This document shows, one piece after another, positions 1-7,300 of a stretch of DNA of 44,719 nt. Made by a program: the position numbers and the translations under genes. The notes beneath the pieces are model-generated. The model was not told the DNA's origin and did not search any database. It was given only the letters and a program-made list of their open reading frames with translations. The stretch spans positions 1 through 44,719 of the forward strand of contig NZ_JASCIS010000059.1 of the NCBI RefSeq assembly GCF_029968015.1, given 5' to 3'. The DNA is from Streptomyces luteolus (GTDB lineage: Bacteria > Actinomycetota > Actinomycetes > Streptomycetales > Streptomycetaceae). Within the stretch, counting starts at the first letter, position 1, and every line of letters starts with the position of its first letter.

Positions 1-191
1 GCTTCCTCCAATTGATCGCGCAGGAAAGCGCGGACGCTGTCGACCGGGATGCGGCGGGCGCGCCCGATCTTGATGCTGGGGAGTTCGTTCGAGCGGATGA
101 GGTCGTAGACCTTGAAGCGGCTGAGGCGCAGGGCCTTCATGACCTCAGGAACGGTCAGGGCTTCGGGAGTTGTGGGTACGGCGGTGAGCAC
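1..191 (-). CDS. xis: Excisionase (Xis), MerR-like HTH, C-terminus cut by window edge
   Basis: Small DNA-binding protein expected to assist the tyrosine recombinase in excision from the tRNA-Arg site. I chose the GTG at 191, which has GGAGG six bases upstream. The reading frame gives a helix-turn-helix core (LTVPEVMKALRLSRFKVYDL) followed by SIKIGRARRIPVDSVRAFL, the typical ending of the excisionase/helix17 family. 63 codons are visible and the frame is open at the edge. Its usual partner, the integrase, would lie downstream on the same strand and outside the window. The family assignment rests on the HTH pattern and on its position between the replication operon and the element end. Confidence 0.85.
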   Translation of the reverse strand, partial: MLTAVPTTPEALTVPEVMKALRLSRFKVYDLIRSNELPSIKIGRARRIPVDSVRAFLRDQLEE

Positions 192-236
192 GCAGACCTC
201 CAGGAGGGGAAGGGGCCCGCCCGGGCCCCTTGAAGT

Positions 237-410
237 CCGCTACTTCCGCTACCTCCGCTACCTCGCAGGTCAGGGGCCTGTCGGAGGTAGCGGGAAGGGG
301 TAGCGGTAGCGGATGGGTAGCGGCGCGGTAGCGGGAAGCGGGGTCGCTTCCCGCTACCGGATCGCTGCTGGTCAGGCCGTGTTTTCGGTGCCTGGTAGCG
401 GAGGTAGCGG
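237..410. repeat. Array of 11 copies of GGTAGCGG in both orientations
   Basis: Perfect GGTAGCGG occurs at 286, 299, 305, 316, 327, 394 and 403 on the plus strand. Its complement CCGCTACC occurs at 246, 255 and 351, and a one-mismatch copy is at 237. The array lies between xis and the end of the DUF3631 gene, and the last two copies are inside that gene's 3' end. Candidate roles are replication iterons, the transfer locus (clt) bound by the Tra protein as 8-bp repeats, or an Xis/Int accessory site. The region 192-371 has no gene. Confidence 0.75.
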
Positions 411-1520
411 ACCTTCCGGGGGCGGCGGGCAGTAGCGCGCCCACGCGTCGGTGAGATCGGCCGCGTAGTAGCCCTTGAGGACGCTCCCGGCGGTCTTGAT
501 GTTGCGGGAGGCGATCGGCTCGTTGTCCGCCGTCATGTACTCGGAGAGCATCCGGGACAGACGCCGGTTGTCGAGCGGCTTGCCGTTGAGGTCGGCCCAG
601 GGGGCGTCGTCGAGGGCGTTGAGCCGGTCGAGGATGGCGATGGTGGGCAGGCGGTCGATGCCGACCATGACGTGGTCGCGCAGGTCGGTCAGGAGGCGGA
701 TGCCGAGGCTGCCTTTGTCGTTGACGCGGGACGCGTTGACGAACGCGAGGCAAGCTTCCCGGGCGCGGTCGGGCCAGTGTCCACCGGCTGCGTCCGCGAC
801 GGCGATCAGGGGTTCCCACACGTCGGCGGGCCGGTCGGCCACGCCGTCGGGCAGCTCCGGGAACACGCTGGTGACTTGTTCCTGAACGCTCTCGGCCCAC
901 TTGGCGAGGCGGTCACGGAGCTTGTTCCCCTCGGCCACGTGGAGGCGTGTCCGGAAGGGCTCGACCTTCTCGTTGCGCGCCCGTCGGCGCATCCGGACGA
1001 TGACGGCCCGGGTCGTGATCGTGTCCGGCAGATTGCCGAGTCCCGCGACGGCCACCGCGCAGAACGAAGGGAAGCCCTGCACCTGCTGGTTGGAGCCGTC
1101 CCCGACGCACCGGTACATGGGGCGCCCACGTGAGTGTCCGGCGTTGAGGAACCCTCGGAGTTGTTCGTTCTCTCCGGCCTTTGGGCCGAAGACGGTGTCA
1201 ATCTCGTCGTACAGGATCGTGGGCCGCCCGCCGTCGATGCCGGAGACAGACCGGAACAGGGCGGCGGCGGACGCGTCCACGGCCGCCATGGAACGCGGCA
1301 CGAGCGTTTCCACCACTTCCAGGGCCCGAGACTTGCCTGACCCCGGCTCGGGGGACAGGAACGCGAGCCGCGGGGTGGAGTCGAACGCGTCGAGCAGGTG
1401 GGCGTGTGCGTCCCACAGGGTGACCGCGACGTATCCGGCTTCGGTGGGGAAGATGTTGAAGCGGCGGTGGAAGGCTTCCACCTCGTCGAGCAGCGCGGCG
1501 CCGTCGATGGGGTCGGTCAT
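372..1520 (-). CDS. DUF3631 replication ATPase/helicase-like protein
   Basis: 382-residue P-loop ATPase of the DUF3631 type found in actinobacterial plasmids and AICEs, where it accompanies or is fused to a primase-polymerase; it probably acts as the replicative helicase part of the initiator. Walker A PEPGSGKS is at residues 57-64 and Walker B TILYDEID at 101-108. The DUF3631 region fills the C-terminal half. The ATG at 1520 overlaps the TGA of the preceding gene (ATGA), with AGGAAGG upstream, so translation is coupled. The longer open frame upstream of 1520 is not used because it runs through the neighbouring gene. The 3' end carries two copies of the GGTAGCGG repeat. Confidence 0.85.
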   Translation of the reverse strand: MTDPIDGAALLDEVEAFHRRFNIFPTEAGYVAVTLWDAHAHLLDAFDSTPRLAFLSPEPGSGKSRALEVVETLVPRSMAAVDASAAALFRSVSGIDGGRPTILYDEIDTVFGPKAGENEQLRGFLNAGHSRGRPMYRCVGDGSNQQVQGFPSFCAVAVAGLGNLPDTITTRAVIVRMRRRARNEKVEPFRTRLHVAEGNKLRDRLAKWAESVQEQVTSVFPELPDGVADRPADVWEPLIAVADAAGGHWPDRAREACLAFVNASRVNDKGSLGIRLLTDLRDHVMVGIDRLPTIAILDRLNALDDAPWADLNGKPLDNRRLSRMLSEYMTADNEPIASRNIKTAGSVLKGYYAADLTDAWARYCPPPPEGPLPPLPGTENTA

Positions 1521-1879
1521 GCGGCGGCCCTTCCTTCCTGGGGAACGCGCAAGGGGCACGTGCTGCGGTGGGCGGCGTGGTCCTCGATGAGGGCGAGGAC
1601 GCGGTGTCGGCCGATGGCTGAGCGGTCGCGTCCGCACTCGCAGCGCGAGGTGGCGGTGGGTACGGCGTCGCGTGGGGCGCAGATGTGCAGCCAGGCGACC
1701 GGATAACGCCCGTCGGGGCGAGGTGACTTGGCCGGGTGCGGGTCAGGGCGAAGAGCTGGAATGACGCCTTCGGCGCCGCCCTTCGGGGCGCCCACGGCCG
1801 CAGTGTCCGCAGGCTGTGGAGCGGCCAGCGGCCGAGTGGCGGTGGAGGTAAGGCTTTTCAGGGGAGGGGGGACGCTCAC
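1517..1879 (-). CDS. Small Cys/His-containing protein between primase and ATPase genes
   Basis: 120 residues, GTG start at 1879 with GGGAGG upstream. Its first bases overlap the TGA of the primase gene (GTGA) and its TGA overlaps the ATG of the DUF3631 gene (ATGA), so the three genes form one coupled unit. The N-terminal half is Pro/Ala-rich. The C-terminal half has the pattern WLHICAPRDAVPTATSRCEC followed by GRDRSAIGRHRVLALIEDH and HRSTCPL, with Cys and His spaced like a small zinc site. I recognise the pattern from actinobacterial integrative elements but know no tested function. Placement suggests an accessory to replication. Confidence 0.75.
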   Translation of the reverse strand: MSVPPPLKSLTSTATRPLAAPQPADTAAVGAPKGGAEGVIPALRPDPHPAKSPRPDGRYPVAWLHICAPRDAVPTATSRCECGRDRSAIGRHRVLALIEDHAAHRSTCPLRVPQEGRAAA

Positions 1880-2787
1880 GCCGCCTCCCGAGGCCGGGCC
1901 GTACGGATCGACCAGTCCAGGGCGCTGCGCAGGGTGGAGCGGCACTCGTGCGGCTTGAGGCCCGCCGACTCTCCCGCCACCTGAAAAGCCTCCTCGACCT
2001 CGTGACGGGGGATGTCGCCCCAGGCCACGAACCGCCCCATGGCGCGGGCGGACTTGAACAGGGTGGCTTCCCGCTGGCCCTCGACCGCCGCCGCGACGCC
2101 CGCGCTCTCCCGTTCCAGGGCGACCTGGGCGCACCGCGAGGCGTTCCGGGCCGGAGCGATCGAGGGCGCCGGGCGGGACGGGGCGGGCGCTCGCAGAGTG
2201 ACCAGCAGCCAGGCCGGAAGCTCCGTGACCGGGATCGGGGCGATGACCTCGTACGCGCCCTGGGCGGTGATGCTGCCTGAGCCGACGACGTAGCCACCCC
2301 ACGCTCGCGTGTCGACCAATGCGCCGAGCGAGCCTGCCGTGTTGGCCAGACGGATACCGGTCGGGGCGGTGAAGTAAAGGTGCTCTCCACCACTCGCAGT
2401 CCGCACCCGGTAGGTATCGGGCACCGGCTGTCCGACGCGCTCGCAGAGCGCCTTGAAGGTCGTCGCCCCGTCAGGGGCGTCCGAAGTGCCCTTGTCCTTC
2501 GGCACGTCGAGGTCGACGACCAGTAGCCCGGAAGGGCCGGTGGCGATGCCGACGTTGAACGCGTCCGTCGACCACGCGGCGCGGATGCGGTCAGGGTCGA
2601 GGGTGGCGCGCTGCTCCCACTTCGCGTGCCCGCTGACGCACGGTCCGGTGCGGGGGCAGGTGGCCTCGCCGTGCAGGGCGGGGCGCTTGGTGTCGGGGCG
2701 GAGCGGGAAGACGTGCCAGCCGCGCTCGGCGGCGCTCAGGGCGGCGTCCAGGAGGGACGCTCGCGGATTGTCGGGGGATTGGGTCAT
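1876..2787 (-). CDS. Bifunctional primase-polymerase (prim-pol)
   Basis: 303-residue archaeo-eukaryotic primase-superfamily protein that would prime and extend at the element's origin (RepPP-type AICE replication). Visible motifs are the metal-binding VVDLDVPK at 90-97, SGGEHLYF at 132-139 and DTRAWGGYVVGSGS near 159-172, the three motifs of the family. The ATG at 2787 has GGAGG eight bases upstream and is preferred to the longer frame starting at 2898. It heads an operon with the small Cys/His protein and the DUF3631 ATPase; in many elements these parts are one polypeptide, while here they are split and translationally coupled. Confidence 0.9.
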   Translation of the reverse strand: MTQSPDNPRASLLDAALSAAERGWHVFPLRPDTKRPALHGEATCPRTGPCVSGHAKWEQRATLDPDRIRAAWSTDAFNVGIATGPSGLLVVDLDVPKDKGTSDAPDGATTFKALCERVGQPVPDTYRVRTASGGEHLYFTAPTGIRLANTAGSLGALVDTRAWGGYVVGSGSITAQGAYEVIAPIPVTELPAWLLVTLRAPAPSRPAPSIAPARNASRCAQVALERESAGVAAAVEGQREATLFKSARAMGRFVAWGDIPRHEVEEAFQVAGESAGLKPHECRSTLRSALDWSIRTARPREAA

Positions 2788-3147
2788 GCTGGGGACCTCC
2801 AACAGGTCTGTGATGGGCTGGTTGGCCGGGGCGACCGCAGTTCTTTGGCGAGAGAGCGGTCGCCCCGGGTGTGTCTGGACATGGGCAGGGCGAGGCAAGG
2901 CCGTTCGGCGGCCAGCCGTCGCTTTCTGGTTCCAGGATCTGGAGAATCACCGGTTTCGGTAACCGGGACTTCGCCCCTACAATCCGCCCGCCCTGCGGCC
3001 TCAACCAGGCGGCAGCGAGCCGCTGATACGAGGCAACAAGCAGGAGCAAGATGGAGGCTCGGAGTGTCCGAGCAAGTTGTAGGCGAAGACACTCTTCGCC
3101 GTGGGGTCTTCGCCCCGGGGGTGGCGAAGGCGGGGCCCGGGCCGTCG
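2788..3147. other. Gene-free leader of the replication operon
   Basis: 360 bases without a convincing gene on either strand. It contains the inverted repeat CCGGTT-TCGGT-AACCGG at 2950-2966 and C/G-rich sequence up to the end of the Cys-rich small gene. The promoter of the leftward replication operon is expected here, but I see no clear -35/-10 pair. Confidence 0.5.
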
Positions 3148-3312
3148 CTACGCGTCGGTGCCGGTGGCGTGGGCGGTGTAGCCGGGGCACTCGTACTGCT
3201 CGCAGTCGCAGCCGAGGCACTCGTTGCAGATCTCACCGCCGCACTCGTCGCAGCCCTGGTGGCCCCGGCATCCGTAGTCGGCGCATGCGTCGCAGTACGT
3301 TTCGTCGTCCAT
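3148..3312 (-). CDS. Cys-rich 54-residue protein, probable metal-binding
   Basis: ATG at 3312 preceded by GAGAGGG. The 54-residue product has ten cysteines at 7, 10, 15, 21, 24, 29, 32, 35, 37 and 42, arranged mostly as CxxC or CxxxxC (for example CDAC, CDEC, CNECLGCDC), and is acidic. This looks like a compact double zinc ribbon or treble-clef-like fold. It lies between the replication operon and the membrane protein gene, on the same strand. No family name can be assigned from the sequence alone. The high cysteine content and good ribosome site argue that it is a real gene despite its size. Confidence 0.6.
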   Translation of the reverse strand: MDDETYCDACADYGCRGHQGCDECGGEICNECLGCDCEQYECPGYTAHATGTDA

Positions 3313-3323
3313 GCGGGTCCCTC

Positions 3324-3779
3324 TCAGCTGTGGAAGTGGCTGCGCTTGAAGATGGCCTTGCGGATGTTCACGACCGTTCCGCCGTCCTTGCCGCCGCCGA
3401 GGACCTGGGCGGCGATCCAGCCGCCGAAGATGACGGCGGCGAGGATGATGAGCTGCTGCACGAGCGCGGCGAGGGCGGTGATGAACGTGGTGAGCACCAG
3501 GAGGCCGCCGCAGGCGGCGGCGAAGCCGATGCCGCCGAGTGCGACGTTCACCGCCGTACGCGACACCGCGGGCTTCGCGGAGTGCGGTTCGGGCTTGGCG
3601 GGCTCGATGGCGTAGCCGGTGACGGCGCGGCCGTCGGGGAGCACGATGGTCTGCACCGTGGGCACCTGGCCCGGCTGAACGGGCACGAGCGGAGCGGCCT
3701 GAACGACGTGGATCGGGGCCGGTTGATGGGCCGCCAGGGACTGTTGGAGCCGGTCGGGCGTGGAGTGTTCGGGGAGCAC
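3324..3779 (-). CDS. Membrane protein of the transfer region (possible spread protein)
   Basis: 151 residues from the GTG at 3779, with GGAAGGG upstream. The N-terminal half is soluble and Pro/Gln-rich. The C-terminal half has two hydrophobic segments (around AVNVALGGIGFAAACGGLLV and LVQQLIILAAVIFGGWIAAQ), followed by a basic tail ending KRSHFHS. Position directly downstream of the tra gene and the two-helix topology fit the small membrane proteins that help plasmid spread in Streptomyces mycelium. No specific family is recognised. The longer frame up to 4130 overlaps tra and is rejected. Confidence 0.65.
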   Translation of the reverse strand: MLPEHSTPDRLQQSLAAHQPAPIHVVQAAPLVPVQPGQVPTVQTIVLPDGRAVTGYAIEPAKPEPHSAKPAVSRTAVNVALGGIGFAAACGGLLVLTTFITALAALVQQLIILAAVIFGGWIAAQVLGGGKDGGTVVNIRKAIFKRSHFHS

Positions 3780-3872
3780 GCGGAATCCCTTCCGAGCGGG
3801 GTTCGGGGAGGTTGAGGCACCCCCCTTGTGGGCATGTGTGGAGGGGTGTTTCGGGGGCTGACCTGGGGTGCC

Positions 3873-3961
3873 TCCCCGCCTCCCCGCAGTGATGTTTGTG
3901 CTGATCAGTGCGGGGAGGCGGGCCTGGGGAGGTGGTTGGGGAGTTCTCCCCGCCTCCCCGC
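3873..3961. repeat. Direct and inverted CCTCCCCGC-type repeats downstream of tra
   Basis: A 13-bp inverted repeat has arms CCGCCTCCCCGCA (3876-3888) and TGCGGGGAGGCGG (3909-3921). The 15-mer TCCCCGCCTCCCCGC occurs at 3873-3887 and again at 3947-3961. The block fills most of the 203-base gap between tra and the downstream membrane gene. It could be a terminator or attenuator of tra, or a transfer locus, since clt sites lie next to tra genes in Streptomyces plasmids. Confidence 0.6.
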
Positions 3962-3982
3962 GCCCGGGGCCGTTCCTCCCCG

Positions 3983-6103
3983 CTACCTGGCGGTGGAAGC
4001 GGAACCGTCTGTGTCGCGGTTGGCGAGCGCCCGGGCGACGTCGTCGGCGCGGACGACCATGACCCCGTGGGACTTCTTCGGCTCCTCGCCGTGCTCTTCG
4101 AGCAGCCGCTTTAGGCGGCCGTTGTTCCACGCGCGGTAGACGGCCGCGTCCAGGGCGTGCAGCCGCTTCAGGACCTCGTCCGTACGCATCCGCGCGGCGT
4201 CGCCGATGACAGCCGCGATGTCGGCGAGCGGGTCGCGCTCATCGCGCTCGATGACGCGCAGGGTCGTTGCCCCGTCGCGCAGGGCCTTGGCACGCTCCGC
4301 GATCTCGGCGGCCGGGTCGTCGTCGATGAAGTGCGTGCGCACCGTGATCGATGCCTGTCCCTTGGGCTTGTCGATGCCGTCGGAGGCGACCACGAGCGTT
4401 CCCTTGTCCAGGCCCATGCGCAGCAGGTGCGGCGCTGCGCCGCCGTCGATGGCCTTGTCTCCGAGCGCCATGCGGGCCTGGGACTCGGTGCCCAGGACGA
4501 GGGAGGCACGGGTGTGGGCGCCCTCGCGGACCAGCTTGGGAAGGTTCTGGTCGGTCGGGTCCTGCGTTCCCTGCCACATCATGACGTCGACCGCGCGGCC
4601 CTGGTTGTGGATCCTGCGGACGGCCATGAAGTACCGGGAGGTGGCCTTGGACCCGCCGTAGGGGCGCTTGTCGTCGCCGACGACCGGACACATGAACGCG
4701 AGCTGCGCTTCGTCGACCACGACGAACAGCGGCGGGAACACAACGGTGGGATCTTGTCGGCGCGCCTCGATCCGCTGGTTCATCTCCTCCACCGCGTCCT
4801 CGACCATTTCGGTCGCCTGGATGACGTGCTCGTCGGAGGGGCCTTCGATCAGGACCTGGGCGATGCCGTCGAACATGGCCCAGTCGCCCACACCCTTGAG
4901 ATCGGCGATCCAGAACTGCACCGACCGGTCCAGCGCGAGCCACAGCGCGAGAGCACGAAGAGCAGCGGTCTTGCCCTGGTTCGACGTGCCGGTGACGAGC
5001 AAGTGGCGCTGGTACAGGCTCAAGTTCGCGCCGTCGCCGCGCAGGTCCTGGCCCCAAGGTGCCTTGCCGGTCTTGTAGTCGGCGGTCATCGTCTCGTCGG
5101 TGACCAGTGGGGACGGGCCGATCGGCTCGTCCAGCGCACCCGAGTCAGCGATCCACAGCCTCACCGTGCGGGCGGCCTCGGGGAGGGTGATGAACACCTC
5201 GTGCTCGTGCCGGGACAGGTTCTCGGCCAGCTTGCGCCGCCGGTCCTGCACCTCAACCGTCGACACCCCCGACGGGAGCGTGACATCGACTTCGACACCG
5301 CATCCGGCCATCCGGATCGGCCCGAGCATGCTCGCCCCGGCGTCGCCCATCTCCTTGATGGCGTTCCTGAGCTGTGCGACGCCTAGGTCGCGCAGGGCCT
5401 TGACCACGATCGACGGGGTAATGGGCTCGCCTTCGGTGCTCCGGACGTTGGCCGGCAGGGCCCAGTTCGGGGCGGCCTGCTGCTTGCGGCCGACGGCCCA
5501 CAGGGCGAGCAGGGCGAGGAACGGGCCGATCGTGATCAGCGGACCCCACACCACCTGCACGATCGTGATGAGGAGCCGGATGAACTCGATCACGGCCATC
5601 AGCGGGGTGACGACGTCGGCGAAGTCCTCGTTGGCGATGGCCAGCACGACCCCGAGCGCGATCAGGCCACCGATGCCCATGCCGGTTCCGACCAAGGCGC
5701 CCTTGGCGGCGTCGACGGGAGCAGTGAGCAGGTCCATGCGGCGGCGGTGGCGCGCCTCGCGGAAGCGCTGCAACCGCTCTTCCCACTCGGCGCCCACCTC
5801 GTAGTTGCCCTGGGCCTCGGCGGCGCGGAGCATGCGCTCGTAGCGGGCGCCGGTACGGCCGTCCCACGCCCGGCGTCCCATGATCCGGGTGCCGCCGACC
5901 ACGTACATGGAGTGCCGAACCGCCAACCGGCCTGCGTTCGCGGTGTGGTCGTGCGTCGCGGCCCGCTTGATGGCCTTGCCGGAGCGCACCCACAGTGGCA
6001 CTCGCTTGGCGGGGGCGTCGGGCACCACGGTCAGGGTGGTCACGGACGCCTCGGGGGACGGGGGTTCGGGGGTTTTGTGGAGCTGGACGACGTTCTCACT
6101 CAT
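3983..6103 (-). CDS. tra: FtsK/SpoIIIE-type conjugative DNA translocase (Tra)
   Basis: 706-residue septal DNA translocase that would move double-stranded element DNA between hyphae, the single essential transfer protein of Streptomyces plasmids and AICEs. The N-terminal part has two or three membrane segments near 137-205. The motor has Walker A GTSNQGKT at 372-379 and Walker B LFVVVDEA at 459-466. A C-terminal region around 630-690 has the size and helix content of the winged helix that recognises 8-bp repeats in related TraB proteins. ATG at 6103. It follows the run of small transfer genes after a 105-base gap and precedes the repeat-rich gap at 3780-3982. Confidence 0.93.
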   Translation of the reverse strand: MSENVVQLHKTPEPPSPEASVTTLTVVPDAPAKRVPLWVRSGKAIKRAATHDHTANAGRLAVRHSMYVVGGTRIMGRRAWDGRTGARYERMLRAAEAQGNYEVGAEWEERLQRFREARHRRRMDLLTAPVDAAKGALVGTGMGIGGLIALGVVLAIANEDFADVVTPLMAVIEFIRLLITIVQVVWGPLITIGPFLALLALWAVGRKQQAAPNWALPANVRSTEGEPITPSIVVKALRDLGVAQLRNAIKEMGDAGASMLGPIRMAGCGVEVDVTLPSGVSTVEVQDRRRKLAENLSRHEHEVFITLPEAARTVRLWIADSGALDEPIGPSPLVTDETMTADYKTGKAPWGQDLRGDGANLSLYQRHLLVTGTSNQGKTAALRALALWLALDRSVQFWIADLKGVGDWAMFDGIAQVLIEGPSDEHVIQATEMVEDAVEEMNQRIEARRQDPTVVFPPLFVVVDEAQLAFMCPVVGDDKRPYGGSKATSRYFMAVRRIHNQGRAVDVMMWQGTQDPTDQNLPKLVREGAHTRASLVLGTESQARMALGDKAIDGGAAPHLLRMGLDKGTLVVASDGIDKPKGQASITVRTHFIDDDPAAEIAERAKALRDGATTLRVIERDERDPLADIAAVIGDAARMRTDEVLKRLHALDAAVYRAWNNGRLKRLLEEHGEEPKKSHGVMVVRADDVARALANRDTDGSASTAR

Positions 6104-6208
6104 GCTGAGGGTCTCCTGACTGCCCTGAGAGGGGCGGGAGTTAGGGAGGCGTCGGGGTGGCCGGGTCCGTGGCAGGTACGGCCACCCCGACGAGCAGCCG
6201 CGGGCAGG

Positions 6209-6517
6209 TCAGCGGCAGTGCCGTGCGCGGTTCTCCGCGCGGCTGAGCTGGGACAGTTCGGTGCGCGGAGCGTTCTCGTACCAGCAGAACGGGCGGATGC
6301 CGTCGGAAGCCTTGAAGACGCGAATGGCGGCACCGGCCGGGGCGTGAGGCAGCGGGTAGACGCGGCCACGTTCCAGGCTGGCCAGGAGGCGCGCGGCGTG
6401 GTGCTCGCAGCCGTCCGCCCCCGCGTTCTGCGCGTCCAGCACGGTCACGACGACCGGACCGGCGCAGGCCGTGGGGTCTTCCGGGTGGGCGGCGGGGCAG
6501 CGGTGGTCCATGCTCAC
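6209..6517 (-). CDS. Small AICE protein of unknown function
   Basis: The GTG at 6517 overlaps the upstream TGA (GTGA), giving 102 residues; the ATG at 6511 two codons later would give 100. The N-terminal part reads MDHRCPAAHPEDPTACAGPV followed by a DGCEHHAARLLASLERGRVY motif. The C-terminal part has a YENAPRTELSQLSRAENRAR helix. Cys and His residues suggest a metal site. I recognise the sequence style from AICE operons upstream of tra but no function is known. It is the last gene of the coupled run and is separated from tra by 105 bases. Confidence 0.65.
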   Translation of the reverse strand: MSMDHRCPAAHPEDPTACAGPVVVTVLDAQNAGADGCEHHAARLLASLERGRVYPLPHAPAGAAIRVFKASDGIRPFCWYENAPRTELSQLSRAENRARHCR

Positions 6518-6690
6518 CACCAGCCCGACGTCTTCTTGGGCACCCGGTTGGGGCAGCCGTTGCGCATGTGGTCGACGCACTGCGGGCAGTCCTCGCGGGG
6601 GCCGAGCTGGCGGTGTGCGCGCCGGTCGTGGGCGTGCTGCCAGCACTGCGGGCACTCGCCGGGCGGCGTGGCCGTGGCGGACACGGTCAC
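6514..6690 (-). CDS. 58-residue double CPQC zinc-ribbon-like protein
   Basis: The GTG at 6690 overlaps the TGA of the upstream gene (GTGA), and its own TGA overlaps the next GTG. The protein has two CPQC knuckles (around residues 13-16 and 35-38) separated by a His-rich linker (HAHDRRAHRQLG), then one more Cys, a likely single zinc ribbon. It ends in VPKKTSGWW, almost the same tail as the preceding gene's product. The gene lies in a polycistron of small transfer-region genes. Function unknown; possibly a DNA- or protein-binding adaptor. Confidence 0.65.
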   Translation of the reverse strand: MTVSATATPPGECPQCWQHAHDRRAHRQLGPREDCPQCVDHMRNGCPNRVPKKTSGWW

Positions 6691-7004
6691 CACCAGCCCG
6701 AGGACTTCTTGGCCGCCTTGGCGGTGGCGGCCTCGGTCACGAGCCGCGCCCGCTCGGTCTGCAGGGCGGTGATCTCGGCGGTGAGGCGGATCTGCGCCGA
6801 GTTCCAGGCGGTCTCCGCCTTGGTCTCGGCGCGGCTGGTGCTCTTGTTCTTCGCGACCCGGTACGAGCCGCTGACCACGGCGGACAGGACCTGGCGCCGC
6901 TCGGCACCGGTCAACGGCCACAGCTCACGCTCCTGGACCGCTTCGAGCTTGCGCGTCAACGCCTGGATCTCACGGTCCAGACGACGGGTGTTGGGCTTAC
7001 CCAT
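6687..7004 (-). CDS. Coiled-coil small protein, 105 residues
   Basis: ATG at 7004 with AGGAGAG upstream. The sequence is rich in Ala, Glu, Arg and Leu with heptad-like spacing (IQALTRKLEAVQERELWPLT, later TAEITALQTERARLVTEAAT), so it is probably an all-helical coiled coil. It has no signal peptide or membrane segment. The C-terminus AAKKSSGWW resembles the tail of the next gene product. The stop overlaps the next start by four bases. No family recognised; membership in the coupled transfer-region run is the only hint of role. Confidence 0.7.
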   Translation of the reverse strand: MGKPNTRRLDREIQALTRKLEAVQERELWPLTGAERRQVLSAVVSGSYRVAKNKSTSRAETKAETAWNSAQIRLTAEITALQTERARLVTEAATAKAAKKSSGWW

Positions 7005-7029
7005 GGAGTTCTCTCCTCTCGCGGTCTGG

Positions 7030-7272
7030 TCAGAGCTGGTTGGGCTCGATGGAGAAGAACACGACGTTGGCGTTGGTCAGCTCCGGGTTCTGCCTGGCGA
7101 CCTCGTCCTTGATGGCCATGAAGGCGTCGTAGCGGGTCCAGTTGGACGGCGGCGTGAACGCCCCGTGCGACGTGGTGGACATCCGGCCGGGAAGCTCCAG
7201 GGTGAGGACCCAGCAGTGGGAGCCCTGAGCCTGGACAGCGGTGCCGGTGGTCTTCTGGGTGTGCGTGGGCAC
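7030..7272 (-). CDS. Small hypothetical protein, 80 residues
   Basis: I chose the GTG at 7272 because AAGGAG lies seven bases upstream; a TTG at 7278 would be only one base from that site. The product begins VPTHTQKTTGTAVQ and has alternating hydrophobic stretches (CWVLTLELPG, ANVVFFSIEPNQL) that suggest a small alpha/beta fold. It lies 25-28 bases from both neighbours on the same strand. No family recognised. Confidence 0.65.
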   Translation of the reverse strand: MPTHTQKTTGTAVQAQGSHCWVLTLELPGRMSTTSHGAFTPPSNWTRYDAFMAIKDEVARQNPELTNANVVFFSIEPNQL

Positions 7273-7300
7273 GGTCAATCTCCTTGGCTGGTCAGGGGGT

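Noticed and set aside
237..410. Reading the GGTAGCGG array as a CRISPR array
   Set aside because: Units are 8 bases, in both orientations and irregularly spaced; there are no regular spacers and no cas genes.
145..900. Long Arg/Pro-rich frames on both strands at the left end
   Set aside because: They are out-of-frame shadows of the DUF3631 gene in GC-rich DNA, with implausible composition and no ribosome site.
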